Origin: CAZYME01 sp964648115
GTDB lineage: Bacteria > Pseudomonadota > Gammaproteobacteria > Legionellales > Legionellaceae
Direction: 5' to 3'
DNA length: 64,000 bases
Assembly: GCA_964648115.1 (NCBI GenBank)
Contig: CAZYME010000008.1
Location: 12,009 to 76,008, forward strand
Every line of letters starts with the position of its first letter. Position 1 is the stretch's first letter. This document shows positions 33,225-42,200 of the stretch, piece after piece. The translations under genes were made by a program, and so were the position numbers. The notes beneath the pieces were generated by a model. It worked only from the letters and a program-made list of their open reading frames with translations. It ran no database searches and was not told where the DNA came from.

Positions 33225-34496
33225 ATGACACAAAAATCCGCGCGTTTGACTGTAGACGGCCATGAACCACTTGATTTACCGATTTACTCTCCTACGCTGG
33301 GTAAAGATGTGATTGATATTAGCCAACTCGGTGCAGACGGGGTTTTTACATATGACCCAGGCTTTATGTTCACCGCTGCTTGTGAGTCTAAAATTACTTT
33401 TATCGATGGTGAAAAAGGGATTTTGTTATACCGTGGATACCCTATTGAACAATTAGCAGAAAAGAAAGATTTTCTTGATGTTTGCTATTTACTATTAAAC
33501 AGTGAACTGCCTAATGCTAAAGAAAAAACACAGTTTGTTAGCTCTATTAATAATCACACCATGGTACACCAGCAAATGTACCAATTTTTAAATGGTTTCC
33601 GACGTGACGCTCACCCAATGGCGATCATGGTTGGGATCGTTGGCGCCCTTTCAGCTTTTTATCATGATTCAATGGATTTAAACAATCAGGATGATCGCTA
33701 TACATCAGCTATTCGACTGATTGCAAAAATGCCTACACTTGCAGCAATGACATATAAGTATTCTATTGGTTTACCCTATATGTATCCGCAAAATAAAATG
33801 TCGTATGCGGAGAATTTCTTGCACATGATGTATGGCGTTCCATCGGAAGAAATTACCCCTAATCCCGTCATTGTGAAAGCGATGGACACTATATTTACAC
33901 TTCACGCTGATCATGAACAAAATGCATCAACTTCAACAGTTCGGTTAGCCGGCTCAACTGGCGCTAATCCATTTGCCTGTATTTCAGCTGGTATCGGTGC
34001 CTTATGGGGCCCTGCACATGGTGGTGCTAACGAAGCTTGCTTGAATATGTTGAAAGAGATTGGGGATGTCAGCAAAATCAACCATTTTATTAAACGCGCT
34101 AAAGATAAGGATGATCCGTTCCGTTTGATGGGATTCGGTCATCGAGTCTACAAAAGCTACGACCCTCGCGCAAAAGTCATGCGAGAAACCTGCCATAAAG
34201 TATTAAATGCAGTTGGTGCGCATGACGAGCCTTTGTTTAAGTTAGCAATGGAGCTAGAGCGTATTGCGCTGGAAGACGAATATTTTATCGATAAAAAACT
34301 TTATCCAAATGTTGATTTTTATTCAGGCATTACTTTAAGTGCCATAGGTGTTCCCTCAAATATGTTTACGGTAATTTTTGCCTTAGCACGGACTGTTGGT
34401 TGGATGTCGCATTGGATGGAAATGACGGCCAACAAATCTAAAATCGGCCGCCCTCGCCAGCTTTACACAGGTGAAAAACATAGGGATGTACGGTAA
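33225..34496 (+). CDS. gltA: Citrate synthase (type II, hexameric class)
   Basis: Condenses acetyl-CoA and oxaloacetate to enter the TCA cycle. Catalytic signatures: FTLHADHEQNASTSTVRLAGS, GALWGPAHGGANEA and FGHRVYKSYDPRAK; the aspartate is in NVDFYSG. Length 423 and the N-terminal domain match the NADH-sensitive gram-negative form. Transcribed divergently from gyrA with its own promoter and RBS. Confidence 0.97.
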   Translation: MTQKSARLTVDGHEPLDLPIYSPTLGKDVIDISQLGADGVFTYDPGFMFTAACESKITFIDGEKGILLYRGYPIEQLAEKKDFLDVCYLLLNSELPNAKEKTQFVSSINNHTMVHQQMYQFLNGFRRDAHPMAIMVGIVGALSAFYHDSMDLNNQDDRYTSAIRLIAKMPTLAAMTYKYSIGLPYMYPQNKMSYAENFLHMMYGVPSEEITPNPVIVKAMDTIFTLHADHEQNASTSTVRLAGSTGANPFACISAGIGALWGPAHGGANEACLNMLKEIGDVSKINHFIKRAKDKDDPFRLMGFGHRVYKSYDPRAKVMRETCHKVLNAVGAHDEPLFKLAMELERIALEDEYFIDKKLYPNVDFYSGITLSAIGVPSNMFTVIFALARTVGWMSHWMEMTANKSKIGRPRQLYTGEKHRDVR

Positions 34497-34531
34497 GCCC
34501 TAATTTTACGCAGATAAGTGAATCGTGGGTT

Positions 34532-34600
34532 CCTCTTCCATTGATGGGAGAGGATGCCCTACAGGGCAGGTGAGGGTAGATCAAATCACCCCTCATCCCT
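34532..34600. repeat. CCTCTTCCATTG..CCCCTCATCC palindromic repeat
   Basis: Fourth copy of the GGATGCCCTACAGGGCAGGTGAGGG family, between the convergent ends of gltA and the GMC oxidoreductase gene. Confidence 0.8.
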
Positions 34601-34691
34601 AATGCCATTAGCCCAATCTCCCCTCATGTCTATCTTTAACATAGAAATAGACACTCATGAACTACTCCCCTTAAAATTGACTAAAAAAATG

Positions 34692-36041
34692 CTAACAAAA
34701 ACCATTAATAATTTCCTCACAACTCGCGATAGCAACAGCTGCCGCTGTGAGCGTTGGATTAACCGCTATCGATTTAGGAATTAACCCCACACCAGCAATA
34801 TAAAGGTTATCTAGGCCATGCACCCTACCACTCTCATTACAAACACTGGTCTGCGGATCATCGCCCATTCGAGTCATACCCATTGGATGGGTAAACCCAA
34901 AATCAAGCAATTGAGGGGCGCAACCTTTTCTAAAACGTCCTAAATAACTTGCGATCAACTCAAGATCTTGCTTAGTTGCTTTTAAAATTTCCTGATCATG
35001 CTGTGATAGCCTTACTTTAAAGTGAGGTTTTTTGTGTTTACTTAAGAACATTTGATTTCTTTTTTGAACCTCTATAGGCACAAAATATTGCAATTCAACC
35101 AAGCGGTTTTCATGGATTTTTTCATCAGATTGGAAGGGCGATAAATCACGCAAAATTAAGCTGAACCAGGGATGTGATTGTGTAGGAGAAACAGATGCTC
35201 TAGGTGCAATATCGATAAGCGATTCCTCAGCGCAATATTTTTCATCAAGGATTAATTGCCCACAATACAATGGATGAAAATGCATGTATTTGCCCAATGC
35301 CTCAGAATAAATATCTGAATCAAACAACAACTGCGTAGTGCCAAAAGCTCCCCCTGCTACGATAACGTATTTGGCAGAATAGCTAATGATCTTAGTCTGT
35401 TGTTTAACCTTAACTGTAACAATCTCTCTATTGTTTTTAACAAGCTCAAGTACTTTCGCCCCACAATGTATAGTAACACCCGAGAGTAAATCCATTAATA
35501 TCTCGTGCGTGGCAATATATCTCAAAAAACCGTCTGAAGAGCGCGTGGCTGCAACCGGCGCAGCTTGAATCTGCCGATTTTGTTTGGATAAGGGTTCAGT
35601 TAATACAGCAATAATGTTTTTTTGGCGAATGGAATCATCTGATAAATGCTGGCTAACCTGTAGGTAGGACTCTGCTTCTTGTAGAAGCGTTTTCCATCTC
35701 TCTTTTGATAATGCCGGCCAGTATTCATGCTCGGCAGGCTTTGGACAGTTATTGGTCCACAATAATCCCTGTCCACCAAATGCCGCTGTGAAATTTGCAC
35801 CAGGTAATTGATCTTGCGGGGCGTTACTATGAAATTTTTCACACCATTTATTAATTACTTCAAAAAACTTCTCGGGTTCTGCTTGGTACTGTATTTGATT
35901 TCGTAAATGCTCTCCAGGAGGTGTTGAGATTATTTCACCTGCTTCAAGCATTATGATCCTTAAACCGCTTTCAGCCAATTTTCTCGCACATATCGCACCA
36001 ATTGGACCACTGCCTATAATAATCACGTCGGAGAATGTCAT
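34692..36041 (-). CDS. GMC-family FAD oxidoreductase
   Basis: 449 residues. N-terminal FAD-binding IIIGSGPIGAICARKLAESGLRIIMLEAG (Rossmann GxGxxG), AAFGGQGLLWTNNCP in the middle, and the C-terminal GMC signature FTHPMGMTRMGDDPQTSVCNESGRVHGLDNLYIAGVGLIPKSIAVNPTLTAAAVAI. The family oxidises alcohols or sugars; the substrate cannot be told. It starts seven bases after glpK, so it may act with glycerol metabolism, which is inference. Confidence 0.85.
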   Translation of the reverse strand: MTFSDVIIIGSGPIGAICARKLAESGLRIIMLEAGEIISTPPGEHLRNQIQYQAEPEKFFEVINKWCEKFHSNAPQDQLPGANFTAAFGGQGLLWTNNCPKPAEHEYWPALSKERWKTLLQEAESYLQVSQHLSDDSIRQKNIIAVLTEPLSKQNRQIQAAPVAATRSSDGFLRYIATHEILMDLLSGVTIHCGAKVLELVKNNREIVTVKVKQQTKIISYSAKYVIVAGGAFGTTQLLFDSDIYSEALGKYMHFHPLYCGQLILDEKYCAEESLIDIAPRASVSPTQSHPWFSLILRDLSPFQSDEKIHENRLVELQYFVPIEVQKRNQMFLSKHKKPHFKVRLSQHDQEILKATKQDLELIASYLGRFRKGCAPQLLDFGFTHPMGMTRMGDDPQTSVCNESGRVHGLDNLYIAGVGLIPKSIAVNPTLTAAAVAIASCEEIINGFC

Positions 36042-36048
36042 CGTATCC

Positions 36049-37521
36049 CTACTCCCCTGCTTTCACCATGCGCAAAGCACGCAGCCACCCTAGATAGTTC
36101 TCTTCCATCTGGATTACATCTCCCATAGCTACAAATTGCTTTTCATAAACCCATTTTTCTTGTAAAGACTCCAAGGAGTCGATTGCACCACAGCCTATTG
36201 CTGCAAGCATAGCGGCACCTAGTGCGGTGGTTTCTATATTATCGGGGCGCTGCACAGTAAGGCCGCAGAGTGAAGCCATAAACTGTAAAAACCATTGATT
36301 TGCGGCCATCCCACCATCGACACGTAATAGTGATAACGGCATGCCACTATCCTCGCGCATACAAGACAATACATCGCGAGTTTGATAACACACACTCTCA
36401 AGTGCTGCTCGGGCAAGATGAGCGCGGTTTGTGGTACGTGATAAACCAATAATTGCGGCCCCTGGCGTTGATAGCCAATGCGGAGCGCCTAATCCAGTAA
36501 AGGATGGCACCAAATAGACACCTTCATTACTATCAAGGCCTTGAGCTAACGCTTCTGTATCACTGGCCAAGGGAAATAGCTGTAATTCATCACGCAACCA
36601 TTTCACTGTGGTCCCTGCTTGATACAAACTACCTTCTAGGCCATAAACAGTTTTTCCTTTTATACGGTAGGCTATTGTTGTTAATAATTTATGCTGAGAG
36701 ACAACGGGTTTACTGCCTGTATTTAACAATAAAAACCCACCTGTACCAAAGGTTGCTTTGATCATGCCTTCGGACAAACACCCTTGGCCAATGAGCGCGG
36801 CTTGCTGATCACCGGCAACACCCGTAATAGGAATAGCTTTACCCAATAATGTAGGCTCAATAAACCCAAAATGCGCATCACTGGCAGATATTTCTGGAAG
36901 TATTGCTTCTGGTATAGAAAATAATTTTAATAATTCTGCGTCCCAAGATTGGGTATGAATATTAAACAGCAAGGTTCTAGATGCATTGGTTACATCCGTT
37001 AAATGCGAGGCTCCACCTGTTAAACGCCATATTAAAAAGCTATCCACTGTACCAAAAGCCAATCGATTTTGTTTTAAAAGTGTCATCGCTTCGGGGATAT
37101 GATTTAACAACCAATGCAGTTTGCTCCCTGAAAAATAAGGATCTGGTAGCAGGCCAGTTTTTGCGCGAATCATTTCGCTATGTTCAGTCAAAGACAAGCA
37201 AAATGCTTGTGTGCGCCTGTCTTGCCAAACAATTGCTGGAGCCAAGCATTGGCCTGTTTGTTTATCCCAAATCAATGTTGTTTCACGTTGATTGGTTATC
37301 CCGCAGGCAATAATTTGATTTAGATCAACTGTCGATATCAGATCCCGCATGGCAGTAAGTGTTTTTTGCCATATTTCTTCAGGATCATGCTCTACCCAAC
37401 CTGAATGCGGGTAAAACTGTGTTAAGGGATATTGACTAGTGCTAACTAACGCTCCTTGAAGGGTATACAACATAGCTCGGGTACTACTTGTTCCCTGATC
37501 TATCGCAAGAAGATAATCCAT
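36049..37521 (-). CDS. glpK: Glycerol kinase
   Basis: ATP-dependent phosphorylation of glycerol to glycerol-3-phosphate. FGGY-family blocks: AIDQGTSSTRAMLY at residue 6, HDPEEIWQ, GITNQRETTLIWDKQTG, GVAGDQQAALIGQGCLSEGMIKATFGTGGFLL, GLGAPHW and the C-terminal VDGGMAANQWFLQFMA. 490 residues. Divergent from glpD across 112 bases, with the GMC oxidoreductase downstream; no glpF uptake gene is nearby. Confidence 0.96.
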   Translation of the reverse strand: MDYLLAIDQGTSSTRAMLYTLQGALVSTSQYPLTQFYPHSGWVEHDPEEIWQKTLTAMRDLISTVDLNQIIACGITNQRETTLIWDKQTGQCLAPAIVWQDRRTQAFCLSLTEHSEMIRAKTGLLPDPYFSGSKLHWLLNHIPEAMTLLKQNRLAFGTVDSFLIWRLTGGASHLTDVTNASRTLLFNIHTQSWDAELLKLFSIPEAILPEISASDAHFGFIEPTLLGKAIPITGVAGDQQAALIGQGCLSEGMIKATFGTGGFLLLNTGSKPVVSQHKLLTTIAYRIKGKTVYGLEGSLYQAGTTVKWLRDELQLFPLASDTEALAQGLDSNEGVYLVPSFTGLGAPHWLSTPGAAIIGLSRTTNRAHLARAALESVCYQTRDVLSCMREDSGMPLSLLRVDGGMAANQWFLQFMASLCGLTVQRPDNIETTALGAAMLAAIGCGAIDSLESLQEKWVYEKQFVAMGDVIQMEENYLGWLRALRMVKAGE

Positions 37522-37633
37522 TGCTCTATAATTCCCAGTTATGGTAATGTTTTATCATCCCATCTTGCCATTATCTTGCTGCGGATTTCAATCAGCAAAA
37601 CTGTAGTCTGGCTACAGCAAATAGGTACTAACC

Positions 37634-39118
37634 ATGGAACAGGTTTATGATGTAGCGATCATTGGTGGTGGTATAAATGGTTGCGGCTGCGCTGCTGATG
37701 CGGCTTTGCGTGGCCTTTCGGTTGTGCTCGTGGAGCAAGATGACTTAGCCTCAAAAACATCCTCTAAAAGCAGTAAGCTGATTCATGGCGGCTTGAGGTA
37801 TCTTGAAAACTATGATTTTTCCTTAGTAAAAAAGGCATTAAATGAGCGGCAAAAGTTATTTCAATTAGCTCCTCATCTAGTTCATCCGTTGGCATTTGTT
37901 TTGCCTCATCAAAAAAACATGCGCCCGCTTTGGATGTTGCGCTTAGGCCTAATGCTTTATGATCATTTAAGTTGGGCTAATGCATTACCTCGCAGCACGT
38001 TAGTCAACTGTAAAAAACAACCCATGTATTTTTCATCGCTTTCTAAGCGCTACAATAAAGGCTTTCTTTTCTACGACGGCACTGCGGATGATGCTCGCTT
38101 AACCATAGCTAATGCCATACAAGCACGAGATCATGGTGCTACTATCATGCCGCATACAAAACTTATTGATGCACACGTAACTAACCAGCAATGGCAATTA
38201 ACTTTACAACCTAAAATAGGTGCACCTATTCAGATTAAAGCAAAATCTGTGATCAACACCGCTGGTCCTTGGGTAGATACAGTAAATCACATACTACAAA
38301 TCCCATCTACGCATCCGATTACGCTTGTAAAAGGCAGTCACATCATTGTTCCAAAGCTTTATGAGGGAGAACATGCATATATGTTACAACATGAGGATAA
38401 GCGCATCGTATTCGCTATCCCCTATCATGGTTGTACCTTAATTGGCACCACAGACGTCCCATTTGTAGGTCATCCTGATGAGGCTAAGATTGACGCTAGC
38501 GAAATAAATTATCTATGCAACCTAATCAATCAATATTTTAATAAACAGCTGGATGAAACGCATATTATCGCGACTTGGAGTGGTACCCGCCCCCTATTAT
38601 CCGATGCGCATAAAACAGCAAGCGCGCTTAGTCGAGATTACGCTTATCAGTTTCTGAAACAACCTGCCCCTGTAGTGACGGTGTACGGTGGAAAGATTAC
38701 AACCTATCGCCAATTAGCTATTCAAACTGTTAATGCGTTACGTGGGACCTTTCCACATTTACCCGATTCATGCACAGACAGCATACCTTTACCCGGTGCC
38801 TCTACTAAAACAATGTCATTTGCCGAATATCAAAGACATGCTCATGAAAAATATACTTGGCTAGATGAGGCTACTAAAGAGCGTTATTTAAATCACTATG
38901 GAACCCAGACTGAAATTATCTTGGCGGGGTGTAGCGATATGACAGACTTAGGTAAAAATTTCACTCACACTCTTTATCAGGCTGAAGTAGATTATTTAAT
39001 GGAGAATGAATGGGCAAATAGTATTGAAGACATATTGTGGAGGCGGACCAAACTAGGCTTAATCATAAATGCTCAAGAAAAAAAGGAGCTTGAGGATTAT
39101 TTATTAAATAAGATTTAA
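37634..39118 (+). CDS. glpD: Aerobic glycerol-3-phosphate dehydrogenase
   Basis: Membrane-associated FAD enzyme feeding electrons from glycerol-3-phosphate to quinone. FAD motif IIGGGINGCGCAADAALRGLSVVLVEQDDLASKTSSKSSKLIHGGLRYLE, then GTTDVPFVG, WSGTRPLLSD and VYGGKITTYRQLA are diagnostic; 494 residues. Divergent from glpK. The intergenic hairpin CTGTAG-tctgg-CTACAG near 37602-37618 is a possible operator, with no proof. Confidence 0.96.
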   Translation: MEQVYDVAIIGGGINGCGCAADAALRGLSVVLVEQDDLASKTSSKSSKLIHGGLRYLENYDFSLVKKALNERQKLFQLAPHLVHPLAFVLPHQKNMRPLWMLRLGLMLYDHLSWANALPRSTLVNCKKQPMYFSSLSKRYNKGFLFYDGTADDARLTIANAIQARDHGATIMPHTKLIDAHVTNQQWQLTLQPKIGAPIQIKAKSVINTAGPWVDTVNHILQIPSTHPITLVKGSHIIVPKLYEGEHAYMLQHEDKRIVFAIPYHGCTLIGTTDVPFVGHPDEAKIDASEINYLCNLINQYFNKQLDETHIIATWSGTRPLLSDAHKTASALSRDYAYQFLKQPAPVVTVYGGKITTYRQLAIQTVNALRGTFPHLPDSCTDSIPLPGASTKTMSFAEYQRHAHEKYTWLDEATKERYLNHYGTQTEIILAGCSDMTDLGKNFTHTLYQAEVDYLMENEWANSIEDILWRRTKLGLIINAQEKKELEDYLLNKI

Positions 39119-39195
39119 TTTTGTCTAAAAAAAGCTCGTCCTGGCCGACTAATAATAAAAAAATGTTCCACAAAAATTGCAAACTTATCGAAATA

Positions 39196-39201
39196 TATAA
39201 T
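39196..39201 (+). promoter_or_regulatory. -10 element upstream of the giant helicase gene
   Basis: Perfect TATAAT; no good -35 at 16-18 bases. Transcription would begin near 39208, at the GTG codon (39207) that opens the frame, which favours the ATG at 39240 as the true start. Confidence 0.5.
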
Positions 39202-39239
39202 ACAATGTGCTCAATTTACGAATTATTGAGTTAATATTA

Positions 39240-42200
39240 ATGCAGAGCGCCTGGGAGATTTCACCTAGAAAATATATCTTTTTAAGCGGCCCCCGCAAAG
39301 GGCAAAGCTTTTCTAACGAGGATAATCTCAAGATTGAATTTCATGGGTATCGTACATATGTTGGTACCAATGAATTTGCCCCCTACGAAATAGAAGAAAA
39401 TAACGGCGGATATCGCTTTCCTAATTTTTCAGTGGTACCTAAAGAACTAACGATAATACGGGTAAATAGTTCTAAAGCATATGTCTGGTTCGATAACAAT
39501 TTGGTTCGAGTGTACGCCTCTTCCTCCAGGCGTGGCCGCTGTTTACTAGATAAAGATCGCAAGAAGATAATGAACCCGATGAATTTTATTTTTATAGAAA
39601 ACTTGCGTGGGGAAATATTTGTCGTTAAAAAGAATTTGCAAATGGAAGCCGTTATCCTGCACACGCTCACTAAAAGTAATAAAGATATCCCAGCACCTAC
39701 TGACGAATTTATGCCTGCTCCAGAAGGAATGCCGTATCATGAAGCTTCCGTATTTTATGAAAAAAAATGTGCAGATATCCAAACTCCTGATCTAGCACCT
39801 CTTGATCATCCAGCAGCTCATGCTCAACCAGCTCATGATGAGTTAATATTAACAAGGCCACATCCTGGTATGATACCACCTAAAAAATGTATTTATTTAA
39901 GCGGTCCAGACAAAGGCAAGGCCTTAAATGCCCAGGAAATAGAACGGGTTAGTCTCAATGGCTCCCGACCGTTTCTTGGTGCCTATCAAGTTGCCTTCTT
40001 TGAATTAAAAGAAAATGATGGCGCATATTGCTTTATGAATTATTCAAAAGTACCTGAAGAGCTAAAGATAATACAATTAATTAGTTATAATAAATTGTAT
40101 GCCTGGTTCGATGGTAATTTGGTTCGAGTGTACGCTCATAATACCATAAGGGGCTGGGCTTTACTTAGCGATAATCAAAAGATACAAAATCCGAAGCAAT
40201 TTATTTTTACAGAAGGCCCGCTAGGCCCGCTAACCCCGGCAACAGAGGCTAAAAATGTATTTGTTTTACTAGATAAATATGGATTGGGGCGCGTTAAATT
40301 TTTTGATGTCAGTAAATCTGATACAAATGCACCTACTGACAATTTCCTGCATGTTCCAGAAGGAATTGGGTATCATATAGTTTCAGCACATTATGAAAGA
40401 CAAATCCAAGCTGCGCCAACTCGTGATCCACTAACTATTGTTTTAAAACCTTTTGATCCAATAGCTCTTGCTCTAGCACCTCCTGCTCCAGCAGCTCTTG
40501 CTCCAGCAGCTCTTGCTCCAGCAGCTCCTGCTCCAGCAGCTCCTGCTCCAGCAGCTCCTGCTCTAGCAGCTGCTGCTGAACCAGCTCATGCCTTGGTTGA
40601 TATCGACCTCATGGAGGATATTCTGCCCTGCGGCGGGGTTTCAAGAAAATACGCCGGGGATATAGTCAGCGCTGCACGATTACCAGAGACGTGGGCGGAT
40701 GGGCCACTCATTAAGAAAGCACCGGATTCAGTAGGGCTTAACCTCTCCAGGTTAAGCGACAGGGGATACTCAATTGAGCGACAACATCGCTTAAGATTTA
40801 GTTTGCTTGGAGATGGATTTGACGTCAAATTTTCGCTCTTCACAACCATAAAACCTGCAGAAGGTGAAGGTCCTATTCCCCAACATACAACCCCGATTTT
40901 TGTTTTTTGTGGAAGAGGAATGGACGCATATATCCCCAAAGAATTCAAACAGATTGAAGACCCTGAAGAGAATCTCCGCATTATTTTAGTTGGCACACGC
41001 GCTCAGTATAAAGAACTACAATATCATCTGGGAGATGGCGTGGATTTCCTAGCCGTAGAGCGACTCGTATCTAAAACTCACGGCGACTACGCTGATAAAC
41101 TAGGTTTAATAAATACAAGACGCCTTGCCGCAATGATCTTTGCTATGAAACTCGGAGTGCCCTACGCATTCTTTTTTGATGATAATATTGAAAACGTTCG
41201 TTTCCAATCAGCTGGTGCTGCAAAATCCACATGGACTGATTTTTGCAATAGGGCGATCCTCGCCCTACAGCAAATGGGCACGGCATGTGCAAGCATACCA
41301 ACAGAAACCGCAAGAGGACTGCGCAAGGAAAAACCTGGCGAGCTAGGCTCTAAACTATTTATATTTAACTTAAGTAAAATAGTAGAAATATTAGGCCCTG
41401 AAATATCAAACCTCTGGTTTATACCTTTTCTTTCCAGCAGTTCATGTAACTTATGGGGGGAAGATTATTACTTCCAGCTCTTATTAGCTGCAATGTTTTC
41501 GCGGGTGTCCAGCGGCTTCCGCATACTTCCTTCAGATCAATGGGGAATCACACGCACACCTCAGCCACCTATATGCGTAAAAACGGTCAAAACTGCTACA
41601 GTATGGGAAAAAGAGCCTGAAATCCTGTTTAATGAGATGTTTCCATCGGGCTTGGAGCACTTAAATGAACTAAATCCAAATGCAAGCACCTGGGTGAATT
41701 GGGCAATTAAGGAACTACATCGAATTGTCCTAGAGAATAGACTGGCGAGGGAAGAACATATAAGAAGGGCGGCAGAGGCCTCTCTCATGAGCGCGCATGC
41801 ACAAGCAAACAATGTTGCTCCCTATAAACCAGACCCAACGTTTAGCCCCCTCCCCGATGAAGCGTTTTTATACTCATTAACTACTCAAATACAAGTAATC
41901 CTGAGCCAAGGTATCCTCCTCGATTATCAAAACAGACTTTTAGAGCAAGTACTTGAAAATTTAACGAGGGAAGACGGGACGCCCAAATTCGATTCTCAAG
42001 GAAACGCCACATTTAATTTTGAAATGGCAACCGGGACTGGCAAAACCTATATTCAAATCGCTTTGGCAATTGCGGCCCTGTTAACAAAAAATCCTAGACC
42101 CGTAGTCATCGTGACCCCATACCAGCAATTAGTGGAGCAGTTTTTTAGAGACTTTATAACTATTTTGCAGCGAAATCCACAACTGGGCATACAGCCAGCG

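Noticed and set aside
40476..40580. Possible CRISPR-like direct repeats
   Set aside because: Units are 15 bases, contiguous, in frame, and encode an Ala/Pro linker; no spacers.
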